A model generated the notes under the pieces. That model saw nothing but the letters and a program-made list of their open reading frames with translations, ran no database searches and was not told the DNA's origin. 64,000 nucleotides of DNA from Mycobacteriaceae bacterium (GTDB taxonomy: Bacteria; Actinomycetota; Actinomycetes; Mycobacteriales; Mycobacteriaceae), in the NCBI GenBank assembly GCA_019245755.1, contig JAFARC010000061.1:1-64000 (forward strand), written 5' to 3'. Below are positions 49,577 to 58,686 of the stretch, in pieces; position 1 is the first letter of the stretch, and each line of letters begins with the position of its first letter. Made by a program: the position numbers and the translations under genes.

Positions 49577-50869
49577 TTGAACAAAGACGACATGATCCTG
49601 ATCAGCGTCGACGACCACATCGTCGAGCCGCCAGACATGTTCAAGAACCACCTGGCGAGAAAGTACCTCGACGAGGCGCCACGGTTGGTGCACAACCCCG
49701 ACGGCTCGGACACGTGGCAGTTCCGCGACGTCGTCATCCCCAATGTGGCGTTGAACGCGGTGGCCGGTCGGCCCAAGGAGGAGTACGGACTGGAGCCACA
49801 AGGACTCGACGAGATTCGGCCCGGCTGCTACCTCGTCGACGAGCGGGTCAAGGACATGAACGCCGGCGGGATCCTGGGCTCGATCTGCTTCCCGTCATTT
49901 CCGGGCTTCGCCGGCCGGTTGTTCGCCACCGATGATCCGGAGTTTTCGCTGGCGTTGCTGCAGGCCTACAACGACTGGCACATCGACGAGTGGTGCGGGG
50001 CGTATCCGGCCCGGTTCATTCCGATGGCGTTGCCGGTGATCTGGGACCCCGAAGCGTGTGCCGCTGAGGTGCGCCGGGTGGCGAACAAGGGCGTGCATGC
50101 GCTGACATTCACCGAGAACCCGGCCGCCATGGGGTACCCGAGTTTCCACGACGAGCACTGGAATCCGTTGTGGCAGGCGCTGTGTGACACCAACACCGTG
50201 ATGAACGTGCACATCGGGTCCTCGGGGCGGCTAGCGATCACCGCGCCCGATGCACCGATGGATGTGATGATCACACTGCAGCCGATGAACATCGTGCAGG
50301 CCGCCGCGGATCTGCTGTGGTCCAGGCCGATCAAGCAGTACCCGGATCTGCGGATCGCATTGTCCGAGGGCGGCACCGGGTGGATTCCGTACTTCTTGGA
50401 GCGTGCGGACCGAACCTACGAGATGCATTCGACGTGGACCGGCCAGGACTTCGGTGGAAAGCTGCCCTCCGAAGTCTTCCGGGATCACTTCCTGACCTGC
50501 TTCATCTCTGACCCGGTCGGGGTCAAGCTGCGCAACGACATCGGCATAGACAACATCTGCTGGGAGGCCGACTACCCGCACAGCGACTCGATGTGGCCGG
50601 GCGCGCCCGAGGAGCTGTGGGCGGTGCTGCACGAGAACAACGTGCCCGACGACGAAATCAACAAGATGACCTACGAGAATGCCATGCGCTGGTACTCGTT
50701 TGACCCGTTCAGCCACATCCCCAAAGAACAGGCCAGCGTCGGCGCGCTCCGCAAAGCCGCTGAAGGCCACGACGTCTCCATCCAAGCCCTCAGCCACCGC
50801 GACAAGTCCGGCGCCACCTTCGCCGACTTCGCGGCGAACGCCAAGGCGGTGACAGGCAACCAGGACTGA
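49577..50869 (+). CDS. Amidohydrolase family 2 protein
   Basis: 430 aa from TTG 49577 with AAGGA 6 bases upstream (ATG 49592 is an alternative). ISVDDHIVEPPDMF is the N-terminal metal motif in the D-x-H form, MNVHIGSSG a barrel His, and WEADYPHSDSMWP the terminal Asp region. It belongs to the ACMSD-like/amidohydrolase-2 group, which hydrolyses or decarboxylates ring-fission and aromatic acids. It stands alone under its own promoter, with an acyl-CoA dehydrogenase gene 127 bp further on. Confidence 0.87.
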   Translation: MNKDDMILISVDDHIVEPPDMFKNHLARKYLDEAPRLVHNPDGSDTWQFRDVVIPNVALNAVAGRPKEEYGLEPQGLDEIRPGCYLVDERVKDMNAGGILGSICFPSFPGFAGRLFATDDPEFSLALLQAYNDWHIDEWCGAYPARFIPMALPVIWDPEACAAEVRRVANKGVHALTFTENPAAMGYPSFHDEHWNPLWQALCDTNTVMNVHIGSSGRLAITAPDAPMDVMITLQPMNIVQAAADLLWSRPIKQYPDLRIALSEGGTGWIPYFLERADRTYEMHSTWTGQDFGGKLPSEVFRDHFLTCFISDPVGVKLRNDIGIDNICWEADYPHSDSMWPGAPEELWAVLHENNVPDDEINKMTYENAMRWYSFDPFSHIPKEQASVGALRKAAEGHDVSIQALSHRDKSGATFADFAANAKAVTGNQD

Positions 50870-50996
50870 GCTACCCGGCGAAAGTTGCCGGCCGAGACGC
50901 GGGAATGAGCCACACCGCGCTGGTGCAAAGGACCGTTGGTGCACCGAGTGCTGGTTTCATGCGGGAAGTGACACAGAATTCGAAGGAGATGCAGGT

Positions 50997-52178
50997 GTGC
51001 CCGGCGGCGGAATGAACTTCGAGCTGACCGAGGATCAGCAGCTCATCCGGGAGTCGGTCGCCGAGCTGGCCGGCAAGTTCGACGACCACTACTGGATGCA
51101 GAAGGACCAGGCGCACGAATTCCCGCAGGAGTTCTACGACGCCATCGCCAAAGGCGGCTGGCTGGGCATGACGATCCCGGAAGAGTACGGCGGCCACGGT
51201 CTCGGAATCACCGAGGCCACCCTGCTGCTCGAGGAAGTCGCCCGGTCCGGCGGCGCGATGAACGCGGCCAGCGCCATCCACCTGTCGATCTTCGGCATGC
51301 AACCGGTGGTGAAGCACGGCTCAGATGACCTCAAGGCACGCACACTGCCCCGCATCGTCACCGGCGACCTGCACGTCTGCTTCGGGGTCACCGAACCCGG
51401 AGCCGGCCTGGACACCTCCCGGATCACGACGTCCGCCAAACGCGACGGCGACCACTACCGGGTGAACGGCCGCAAGGTGTGGATCTCGAAGGCGATGGAG
51501 TCCGAGAAGGTGCTGCTGCTGACCCGCACCCGGCCCTATGACCAGGTCGCCAAGAAGACCGACGGCATGACGCTGTTTCTCGCCGATCTGGACCGCGACC
51601 ACGTCGACGTCCGGCCGATCAACAAGATGGGCCGCAACGCGGTCAGCTCCAACGAGTTGTTCATCGACGACCTGGCGGTACCGGTCGAGGACCGCGTCGG
51701 CGAGGAAGACAAGGGATTTCAGTACATCCTCGACGGCCTGAACCCGGAGCGGATGCTCATCGCGGCCGAGGCGCTGGGCATCGGCCGGGTGGCGCTCGAC
51801 AAGGCGGTGAAATACGGCAACGAGAGACGCGTGTTCAACCGGCCGATCGGCATGAACCAGGGCTTGCAGTTTCCGCTCGCAGACTCGCTGGCCCGCCTCG
51901 ACGCGGCCGAACTCGTGCTGCGCAAGGCGACGTGGCTCTACGACAACGGCAAGCCCTGCGGACGCGAGGCCAACACGGCGAAATACCTCTGCGCGGACGC
52001 CGGTTTCGCCGCCGCCGACCGGGCCCTGCAGACCCACGGCGGGATGGGCTACGCCGAGGAGTACAACGTTTCGCGTTACTTCCGCGAATCGCGGCTGATG
52101 AAGATCGCACCGATCAGCCAGGAGATGATCCTGAACTACCTTGGTTCACACGTGCTGGGCCTGCCGCGAAGCTATTGA
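50997..52178 (+). CDS. Acyl-CoA dehydrogenase
   Basis: 393 aa, GTG start with AAGGAG 8 bases upstream. CFGVTEPGAGLDTSRITTSA, YRVNGRKVWISKAMES, and the C-terminal QTHGGMGYAEEYNVSRYFRE (all standard FAD-containing ACAD blocks). It desaturates acyl-CoA at C2-C3. It starts a plus-strand operon with an SDR, a CoA-transferase, a thiolase and a second ACAD, a near-complete beta-oxidation cassette lacking an enoyl-CoA hydratase. Confidence 0.92.
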   Translation: MPGGGMNFELTEDQQLIRESVAELAGKFDDHYWMQKDQAHEFPQEFYDAIAKGGWLGMTIPEEYGGHGLGITEATLLLEEVARSGGAMNAASAIHLSIFGMQPVVKHGSDDLKARTLPRIVTGDLHVCFGVTEPGAGLDTSRITTSAKRDGDHYRVNGRKVWISKAMESEKVLLLTRTRPYDQVAKKTDGMTLFLADLDRDHVDVRPINKMGRNAVSSNELFIDDLAVPVEDRVGEEDKGFQYILDGLNPERMLIAAEALGIGRVALDKAVKYGNERRVFNRPIGMNQGLQFPLADSLARLDAAELVLRKATWLYDNGKPCGREANTAKYLCADAGFAAADRALQTHGGMGYAEEYNVSRYFRESRLMKIAPISQEMILNYLGSHVLGLPRSY

Positions 52179-52191
52179 TGGAGCACCACGG

Positions 52192-52959
52192 ATGACCGAC
52201 AGGAACCCGTTGTTCGACCTATCCGGGCGGTCGGCCGTGGTGACCGGCGCCGCCGGCGGAATCGGCTCCGCGGTCGCCGCGGCGCTGGCCGCCGCGGGGG
52301 CGGCGGTGCTGGTCACCGACATGGACAAGGACGCCGCCGCGGCCGTGGCGGAGGGCATCAACGACGCCGGCGGCAGGGCCGAGCACGCGGCACTCGACGT
52401 CGCGGACCGCGCGTCCGCCGACGCGGCGATGGCGCAGGCGGCCGCGCTCACCGACGGCGTCCTGCACATCCTGATCAACAACGCCGGCGTGACCGCCCCG
52501 GCGATGTTCGCCGACCTCTCCGAGGACAACTTCCGGCGTCTGCTCGACGTCCACGTGATGGGAGCGGTTTTCTGCGCCCAGGCCGCGTTGGCGTTTTTAC
52601 CCACCGACGGCACCGGGCGGATCATCAACGTGACGTCGTCGGCGGGCATCACCGGAACGCTCGGCCAGGTCAACTACTCCGCCGCCAAAGCGGCCATCAT
52701 CGGCTTCACCAAGTCGCTGGCACGTGAGCTGGCCCGGAAAAACATCCTGGTCAATGCGCTGGCACCGCTGGCGGCCACGCCGATGACCGAAACCATCCGC
52801 ACCAACGAGAAGTTCGCCGGCCCCATGCTGGCGCGGATCCCGCTGCGACGCTGGGCCGATCCGGCGGAGATCGCCGGCGCGTTTGTCTTTCTGGCGTCCG
52901 ACGCCGCTTCCTACATCACCGGTCAGGTGCTGGCGGTGGACGGCGGCATGGTGATGTGA
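52192..52959 (+). CDS. SDR family oxidoreductase (3-oxoacyl reductase/3-hydroxyacyl-CoA dehydrogenase type)
   Basis: 255 aa from ATG 52192. TGAAGGIG cofactor loop, TDMDKDA, NNAGVTAP, S in VTSSAGI, YSAAKAA, VDGGMVM at the end: FabG-like. In an operon with ACAD, CoA-transferase and thiolase it probably oxidises the 3-hydroxyacyl-CoA. Its stop overlaps the start of the CoA-transferase. Confidence 0.88.
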   Translation: MTDRNPLFDLSGRSAVVTGAAGGIGSAVAAALAAAGAAVLVTDMDKDAAAAVAEGINDAGGRAEHAALDVADRASADAAMAQAAALTDGVLHILINNAGVTAPAMFADLSEDNFRRLLDVHVMGAVFCAQAALAFLPTDGTGRIINVTSSAGITGTLGQVNYSAAKAAIIGFTKSLARELARKNILVNALAPLAATPMTETIRTNEKFAGPMLARIPLRRWADPAEIAGAFVFLASDAASYITGQVLAVDGGMVM

Positions 52960-54179
52960 TGGCACAGACACCGGCAGCCGAGCCGCCGTTGGCCGGGGTG
53001 ACGGTGGTGACCCTCGAGCAGGCGGTGTCGGCGCCGATGTGTACCCGCACCCTGGCGGACCTGGGTGCGCGGGTGATCAAGGTGGAGAACCCGAACGGCG
53101 GTGACTTCGCCAGGTACTACGACGATGTCGTCAACGGGCTTGCCGCGCACTTCGTGTGGGTCAACCGCGGCAAGGAGTCGGTGACTCTTGACCTGAAATC
53201 GGCCGCCGGCATCGACATGCTGCACCGGTTGCTCGACCGTGCCGACGTGTTGGTGTCCAATCTCGCGCCCGGTGCCACCGCCCGGCTCGGGGTTTCGCCC
53301 GGGGAGATGGCGGTGCGCCATCCCGGCGTCATCGCCGTCGAGATCGACGGGTACGGCGCGGGCGGCCCGCTGTCGCACAAACGCGCCTACGACCTTCTGG
53401 TGCAGGCGGAATCGGGCACCTGCGCCGTCACCGGAAGCCCGGGCGCGCCGGCCAAGCCGGGCCCGCCGGTGGCCGACGTCACCTCCGGCCTGTACGCCGC
53501 GTTGTCGATCCTCGCGCTGCTGTGCCGCAACGCCCGTCGCGGCGGTGATGGCGCCGGCGCCGTCACGGTGAGCCTGTTCGACACGATGACCGAGGTCATG
53601 GGTTACCAGCTCAACTACACCCAGCATTCGGGAATCGACCAGCAGCCACTGGGGATGAGCTCGCCGGCGGTGGCGCCGTACGGAGCCTATTGGACCGCCG
53701 ACGGGCAGACCGTGGTGCTCGGCACCACCAACGACCGGGAATGGCAGCGACTCGCCCGCGACATCCTGCAGCGCAACGACCTGGCCGACGACGAGCGGTT
53801 CGCGACGAACCCGGGGCGCGTCGCGCACCGTGACGTCCTCGATGAGGCGATCGCATCCTGGTGTGCGCAGCACGATCTGGCACACGTCCAGAAGACCGCC
53901 GACGCGGCCGGGATCGGCAACGCACGCTACAACACCCCGAGCGAGGTGCTGGTTCATCCCCAGCTGTCCGCGCGCGATCGCTGGCGCCGGATCGACACGC
54001 CGAACGGCCCGGTCCCGGCGCTGCTGCCGCCGCCGGTCATCTCCGGATATGAGCCGCCGATGGGCGCGGTTCCCGGTCTGGGCCAGCACACCGACTCGGT
54101 GCTCGCCGAACTGGGTATGCGCGACGACGAGATTGCCCGGCTGCGTGAGCAGGGCACGATTGGGCCCGCATACCGCTGA
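52956..54179 (+). CDS. CaiB/BaiF family CoA-transferase
   Basis: 407 aa, normal single-domain length. VVTLEQAVSAPMCTRTLADLG at the N-terminus (quoted core QAVSAPMCTRTLADLG) and catalytic Asp in PVADVTSGLYAAL. GTG 52956 overlaps the SDR stop; ATG 52959 is equally possible. It transfers CoA to the substrate acid, feeding the beta-oxidation genes in the operon. Confidence 0.92.
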   Translation: MMAQTPAAEPPLAGVTVVTLEQAVSAPMCTRTLADLGARVIKVENPNGGDFARYYDDVVNGLAAHFVWVNRGKESVTLDLKSAAGIDMLHRLLDRADVLVSNLAPGATARLGVSPGEMAVRHPGVIAVEIDGYGAGGPLSHKRAYDLLVQAESGTCAVTGSPGAPAKPGPPVADVTSGLYAALSILALLCRNARRGGDGAGAVTVSLFDTMTEVMGYQLNYTQHSGIDQQPLGMSSPAVAPYGAYWTADGQTVVLGTTNDREWQRLARDILQRNDLADDERFATNPGRVAHRDVLDEAIASWCAQHDLAHVQKTADAAGIGNARYNTPSEVLVHPQLSARDRWRRIDTPNGPVPALLPPPVISGYEPPMGAVPGLGQHTDSVLAELGMRDDEIARLREQGTIGPAYR

Positions 54180-54206
54180 CAGCTGACACAGAACTGGAGA
54201 ACTCCA

Positions 54207-55355
54207 ATGCGTGAAACGGTGATCGTCGAGGCGGTCCGCACCGCCGTGGGCAAACGCAACGGCGGGTTGTCGGGCATGCACGCCGCCGACCTGTCCGCGG
54301 TCGTGCTGGGCGAGCTGCTCGAGCGCACCGGCATCGAGCCCGACGTCGTCGACGACGTGGTGTGGGGCTGCGTTGCCCAGGTGGGGGACCAGTCCAGCAA
54401 CATCGGCCGCTACTGTGTGCTCGCCGCGGGATGGCCGGAGAGCATCCCCGGGACGACCGTCAACCGCGCCTGCGGCTCGAGCCAGCAGGCGCTGGACTTC
54501 GCCGTGCAGGCCGTGATGTCGGGCCAGCAGGATGTGGTGGTCGCCGGCGGTGTCGAGGTGATGAGCCGGGTACCGCTGGGTGCGGCGAGGGCCACCGGGA
54601 TGCCGTACGGCCCGAAAGTACTGGCGCGCTATCGCGATTTCTCGTTCAACCAGGGAATCTCCGCGGAGATGATCGCGGCGAAGTGGGGTTTCTCACGCAC
54701 CCGCCTGGACGAATATGCCGCGACGTCGCACGAGCGCGCCGCCGCGGCACAGGACGCAGGCGCTTTCGACGCGCAGATCGTCCCGGTGTTCACCGGCGAC
54801 GGATCGGTGGTGACCGCCGACGAGGGCGTGCGGCGGGGAACCACGGTCGAGAAACTGGCCGGGCTGCGGCCGGCCTTCACCGACGACGGCGTGATTCACG
54901 CGGGCAATTCGTCGCAGATCTCCGACGGCGCGGCCGCACTGTTGGTGATGACCGCCGAAAACGCGGTCCAGCTCGGGTTGACGCCGATCGTGGCCTACCG
55001 CGCCGGTGCGGTCACCGGGGCGGATCCGGTGCTGATGCTCACCGGCCCGATCCCGGCCACCGAAAAGGTCTTGCACAAGGCCGGCGTCGGCTTGGACGAG
55101 GTCGGGGTCTTCGAGGTCAACGAGGCGTTCGCGCCGGTCCCGCTGGCCTGGCTGGCCGACACCGGTGCCGACGAGAAGAAGCTCAATCCGCTCGGTGGGG
55201 CGATCGCCCTCGGCCATCCGCTCGGCGCTTCCGGCGCGGTGCTGATGACGCGCATGATCCATCACATGCGGGACAACGCGATTCGCTACGGATTGCAAAC
55301 CATGTGCGAGGGCGGCGGCACGGCCAACGCCACCCTGGTCGAGCTGATCGGCTAG
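54207..55355 (+). CDS. Acetyl-CoA acyltransferase (thiolase)
   Basis: 382 aa. Nucleophile C89 in VNRACGSSQQAL, N-E-A-F in VNEAFAPVPLAW, H in ALGHPLGASG and the second Cys in MCEGGGTANAT. It cleaves 3-ketoacyl-CoA with CoA in the last step of beta-oxidation. It lies 27 bp after the CoA-transferase and 6 bp before the next ACAD. Confidence 0.93.
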   Translation: MRETVIVEAVRTAVGKRNGGLSGMHAADLSAVVLGELLERTGIEPDVVDDVVWGCVAQVGDQSSNIGRYCVLAAGWPESIPGTTVNRACGSSQQALDFAVQAVMSGQQDVVVAGGVEVMSRVPLGAARATGMPYGPKVLARYRDFSFNQGISAEMIAAKWGFSRTRLDEYAATSHERAAAAQDAGAFDAQIVPVFTGDGSVVTADEGVRRGTTVEKLAGLRPAFTDDGVIHAGNSSQISDGAAALLVMTAENAVQLGLTPIVAYRAGAVTGADPVLMLTGPIPATEKVLHKAGVGLDEVGVFEVNEAFAPVPLAWLADTGADEKKLNPLGGAIALGHPLGASGAVLMTRMIHHMRDNAIRYGLQTMCEGGGTANATLVELIG

Positions 55356-55361
55356 CCGACG

Positions 55362-56510
55362 GTGCGCCGGGATTTGTTCACCGACGACCACGAGGCGTTT
55401 CGCCGGCTGGCGCGGGACTTCGTGGCCAAGGAGGTGGTTGGGCACTATCCCGAGTGGGAGAGGGCGGGCCGGATGCCCCGTGAGGTCTTCAAGCAGCTGG
55501 GCGCGCTGGGCCTGCTGGGGATGGCCATCCCGGAGGAGTACGGCGGCGCCGGCGTGCCGGACTACCGCTACAACGTCGTGCTGCAGGAGGAGGCGGCGCG
55601 GGCGCTGGTCACGCTGTCGACGGTGCGCACCCAACTGGAGGTCATCCTGCCGTACTTCCTGCACTACGCCAACGAGGAGCAGCGTGCGCGCTGGTTCCCC
55701 GGGCTGGCGGCCGGCACGCTGCTCACCGCGATCGCGATGACCGAACCCGGCACCGGGTCGGATCTGGCCGGGATGCGCACCACCGCGGTGCGCGACGGCG
55801 ACGGATATGTGCTCAACGGCGCCAAGACCTTCATCACCGGCGGCATCCAGGCTGACCTTGTCATCGTCGTCGCCCGGACTGCGACGGACCCGGAGAACCG
55901 CCGCAAGGGCCTATCGCTGCTGGTCGTCGAGGACGGCATGGCCGGGTTCAGCCGCGGCCGGGAGCTGGAGAAGATGGGCTGCAGGGTGCAGGACACCGCA
56001 GAGCTGGCGTTCACCGACGTACGGGTGCCGGCCGCGAACCTGCTGGGCGAAGAGGGCGAAGCCTTCGGCTACCTGGGCCACAACCTGCCGCAGGAGCGGC
56101 TCACGGTGGCGGTCGGCTCGGTCGCTCAGGCGCGGTCCGCGCTGACCGAAACGGTCGGCTACGTCAAGAGCCGCAGGGCCTTCGGCGCGCCGGTCGCGTC
56201 CTTCCAGAACACCAAATTCGAACTCGCCGCCGTGTCGGCGGAGATCGAGGCGGCCCAGGCGATGCTGGACCGTGCCGTGCGCGATCACGTCGACGGTGAG
56301 CTTTCCGGCGCCGACGCCGCGCGGGTGAAACTGTTCTGCACCGAGATGCAGGCCCGGGTGGTGGACAGATGCCTACAACTGTTCGGCGGTTACGGCTACA
56401 TGATGGAGTACCCGATCGCCCGGCTGTACACCGATGCGCGGGTGGCCCGGATCTACGCCGGCACCAGTGAGGTGATGAAGGTCATCATCGCCAAGTCGCT
56501 CGGTTTGTGA
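55362..56510 (+). CDS. Acyl-CoA dehydrogenase
   Basis: 382 aa, GTG start. AMTEPGTGSDLAGMRTTA, LNGAKTFITGGIQADLVIVV, and the C-terminal FGGYGYMMEYPIARLYTDAR with IYAGTSEVMKVIIAKSLGL are textbook ACAD segments, closest in pattern to medium/short-chain or citronellyl-type ACADs. It completes the operon beginning at 50997; having two different ACADs suggests two desaturation steps or two chain lengths. Confidence 0.92.
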   Translation: MRRDLFTDDHEAFRRLARDFVAKEVVGHYPEWERAGRMPREVFKQLGALGLLGMAIPEEYGGAGVPDYRYNVVLQEEAARALVTLSTVRTQLEVILPYFLHYANEEQRARWFPGLAAGTLLTAIAMTEPGTGSDLAGMRTTAVRDGDGYVLNGAKTFITGGIQADLVIVVARTATDPENRRKGLSLLVVEDGMAGFSRGRELEKMGCRVQDTAELAFTDVRVPAANLLGEEGEAFGYLGHNLPQERLTVAVGSVAQARSALTETVGYVKSRRAFGAPVASFQNTKFELAAVSAEIEAAQAMLDRAVRDHVDGELSGADAARVKLFCTEMQARVVDRCLQLFGGYGYMMEYPIARLYTDARVARIYAGTSEVMKVIIAKSLGL

Positions 56511-56561
56511 GTCGGTCCGCGAAACTCCCGGCCCGAGACCCCTTGCCTCAGCGGCCGAACC

Positions 56562-56585
56562 AACCTACCGTGTGTTCACTAGGTT
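56562..56585. promoter_or_regulatory. Inverted repeat before TetR gene 56605
   Basis: AACCTA (56562-56567) and TAGGTT (56580-56585), 12 bases apart, form perfect arms, with GTG-TGTT-CAC between. It lies 20 bp before the TetR start and is a likely autoregulatory operator. Confidence 0.5.
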
Positions 56586-56604
56586 AGTTGAACGAGGGGT
56601 TCGG

Positions 56605-57219
56605 GTGTCTTCGGTGTCTGAGCCGCGGCCGTATGCCACGCTCCTGGCCAAGGGCGAGGACCGTCGGCAGCGGATTCTCGCGGTCGCCGAGCGGCTGCTC
56701 GCGCGCAACGGATGGCGCAACACCTCCCTCGCCCAGATCGCCAAGGAGGCCGGGGTGACCCCGGCCGGGCTGCTGCATCATTTCGAATCCAAAGAGCAGC
56801 TGCTCAACGCGGTGCTCGACGCCCGTGACGCCGACGACGACGCGCACTCGGACCGGGCCGGCGACCTGGTGACCGGGGTCCGGCGGGTCGCCGAGCGGTT
56901 CGAGCGGGCACCCGAGCTGATCGGCACGTTCACCGTGCTGCTGGCCGAAAACATCCTGCCGGACGCTCCGCTGCATCACCGTCTGTTCAAGCGGTACCGC
57001 GATGCGGTGGACATCCTCACCGACCTCATCCGGCGGGGCCAGGCAGCCGGTAAGTACCGCACGGACGTGGACGCGGCCGCCAAAGCCGTGGAGATCATCG
57101 CCTTTGTCACCGGAATGGAGACCACATGGTTGCTCGATCCATCGATACCGCTGACCGAAGTGTTCAACGGCTACGCCGAGTCGCTGGCTCGCGACCTCGA
57201 GCCACCGAGCAGGATATGA
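56605..57219 (+). CDS. TetR family transcriptional regulator
   Basis: 204 aa from GTG 56605 (GAGGGG 5 bases before); an upstream GTG at 56572 lies within the operator-like repeat and is less likely. Helix-turn-helix: RNTSLAQIAKEAGVTPAGLL and HHFESKEQLL. It follows the beta-oxidation operon and overlaps a small hypothetical gene by ATGA. It may regulate 50997-56510. Confidence 0.87.
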   Translation: MSSVSEPRPYATLLAKGEDRRQRILAVAERLLARNGWRNTSLAQIAKEAGVTPAGLLHHFESKEQLLNAVLDARDADDDAHSDRAGDLVTGVRRVAERFERAPELIGTFTVLLAENILPDAPLHHRLFKRYRDAVDILTDLIRRGQAAGKYRTDVDAAAKAVEIIAFVTGMETTWLLDPSIPLTEVFNGYAESLARDLEPPSRI

Positions 57220-57722
57220 GGTACCGGCTCGACGTCGTCGCCCCCAGCGTGACGGAGGCAGTGACGTTCGCCGGCGGTTGGCTGTTCGACCGGGTGATGG
57301 CCGGGTGGGACGTCACGGTTCTGCTCGCCGAGCACTCCGACGGTCGGCCGCTGCAGATCCTCGGAGTCGACGCGCTCGACCTCGAACAGGCGTTGGCATC
57401 GTGGGGACGTCGGCCCCGGCCGCAAAGCCTGGCGGTCGCGACCGACCTGTTCGATCGTGACTCACGGATCCGGCTCGGGGTACTCAAGGCGCTCGACCAC
57501 GGCGGCACCGAGGTGACGCTGTGGGGCCGAAAATGGCCGCCCGAGCTCGACAAGAGCATCGATTCGGTGCAGCACCGGCTCAGCGCGGCGGCGCGGGCAT
57601 TCAAGGCCCAGGCGCTGGCCGCGGCGGCGGTCAGAGACGTGGCGGTCGAACCCACCGAGACGTTCGGCGCCGGGTTGACGACATGTTCGTCGGTGGCGGC
57701 GGACCTGACGCCGGCTAGCTGA
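57216..57722 (+). CDS. Conserved hypothetical protein
   Basis: 168 aa from ATG 57216, overlapping the TetR stop. Alternating hydrophobic strands and helices (VTEAVTFAGGWLFDRVMAGW, VTVLLAEHSDGRPLQILGVD), no membrane segment, C-terminal Ala-rich helix. Not recognised. The arrangement looks mycobacterium-specific. It overlaps the convergent quinone oxidoreductase gene by 8 bp. Confidence 0.65.
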   Translation: MRYRLDVVAPSVTEAVTFAGGWLFDRVMAGWDVTVLLAEHSDGRPLQILGVDALDLEQALASWGRRPRPQSLAVATDLFDRDSRIRLGVLKALDHGGTEVTLWGRKWPPELDKSIDSVQHRLSAAARAFKAQALAAAAVRDVAVEPTETFGAGLTTCSSVAADLTPAS

Positions 57723-58680
57723 CGTCGATGAGAACCTTCCCGATGGCCTGACCGTCGGCGACGATGCGGAGCGCGCGCGCCGTCGCGGCCAGCGGGAAGC
57801 GGGCGCCGATGTGCGGCATCACACGGCCCGCGGCGAAAAGCTCCCGCAGCTCCTGCTCGTTGCGCGCAAACTGTTCGGGCGCGACGTCCTGGAACTGGAA
57901 GCCCAGGATCTGCAGTCCCTTCACGAGCACGAGGTTGAGCGGGACGCGGGGGATCACGCCGGAGGCATAGCCCAAGGTGACGAAGCGGCCGCCGCGGCGC
58001 AGCGCTCGCAGGGCCGGTTCGGACACCTCGCCGCCGACCGGGTCGATGACGGCGTGGGCACCGTCGGGAAGCACCTGGCGAAGCGCTGCCCGCAGGTCGT
58101 CGGAACGACGATTGACGAGGTGGCAGGCGCCGTACGAACGCGCGACGGCCAGCTTGTCGTCGGAGGAGGCGACCGCGGTGACGCGGACGCCCAGCTGCGC
58201 GCCGAGCTGCACCGCGGCGAGGCCGACCCCGCCGCCGGCACCGAGCACGATCAGTTCGTCACCTGCGTGCACCCGGGCTACGGAGCGCAACGTGTGGTAC
58301 GCGGTGCGATACGCGACGCCGAAGGCGGCGGCGCTGTGCACGCCCACGCCGGTCGGAACGCGGCTCAGCGCCGCGGCGGGCACCACCACCTCCTCGGCGA
58401 ACGCGCCGTACAGGCCGGTGCCGGTCACGCGGTCACCGACACCGAAACCGCCGACGTCGCCGCTAGTTTCGGTGACGACGCCGGCGAACTCGCTGCCTGG
58501 GACGAACGGCGGCGGCACACTGATCTGGTACTTGCCGGCGATCAGCAGCACATCGGGATAGTTGACCGCGGCCGCCACGACGCGGATCCGGACCTGACCG
58601 GGCGCCGGTGCCGGCGACGGGTGTTCCTGCACGCGGACAACCTCAGGGGGCCCGTAGGCCGGGCAGATCACGGCGCGCAC
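57715..58680 (-). CDS. Zinc-independent NADPH:quinone oxidoreductase (MDR family)
   Basis: 321 aa. GROES-like N-terminal half (VNYPDVLLIAGKYQISVPPP, PGSEFAGVVTE) and the NADPH motif LGAGGGVGLAAVQLG at about 147-161. The zinc-binding Cys/Glu residues of alcohol dehydrogenases are absent. It reduces quinones or enones such as unsaturated ketones. GTG start; it is 6 bp downstream of the kinase gene and probably in its operon. Confidence 0.88.
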   Translation of the reverse strand: MRAVICPAYGPPEVVRVQEHPSPAPAPGQVRIRVVAAAVNYPDVLLIAGKYQISVPPPFVPGSEFAGVVTETSGDVGGFGVGDRVTGTGLYGAFAEEVVVPAAALSRVPTGVGVHSAAAFGVAYRTAYHTLRSVARVHAGDELIVLGAGGGVGLAAVQLGAQLGVRVTAVASSDDKLAVARSYGACHLVNRRSDDLRAALRQVLPDGAHAVIDPVGGEVSEPALRALRRGGRFVTLGYASGVIPRVPLNLVLVKGLQILGFQFQDVAPEQFARNEQELRELFAAGRVMPHIGARFPLAATARALRIVADGQAIGKVLIDVS

Positions 58681-58686
58681 GTCGTC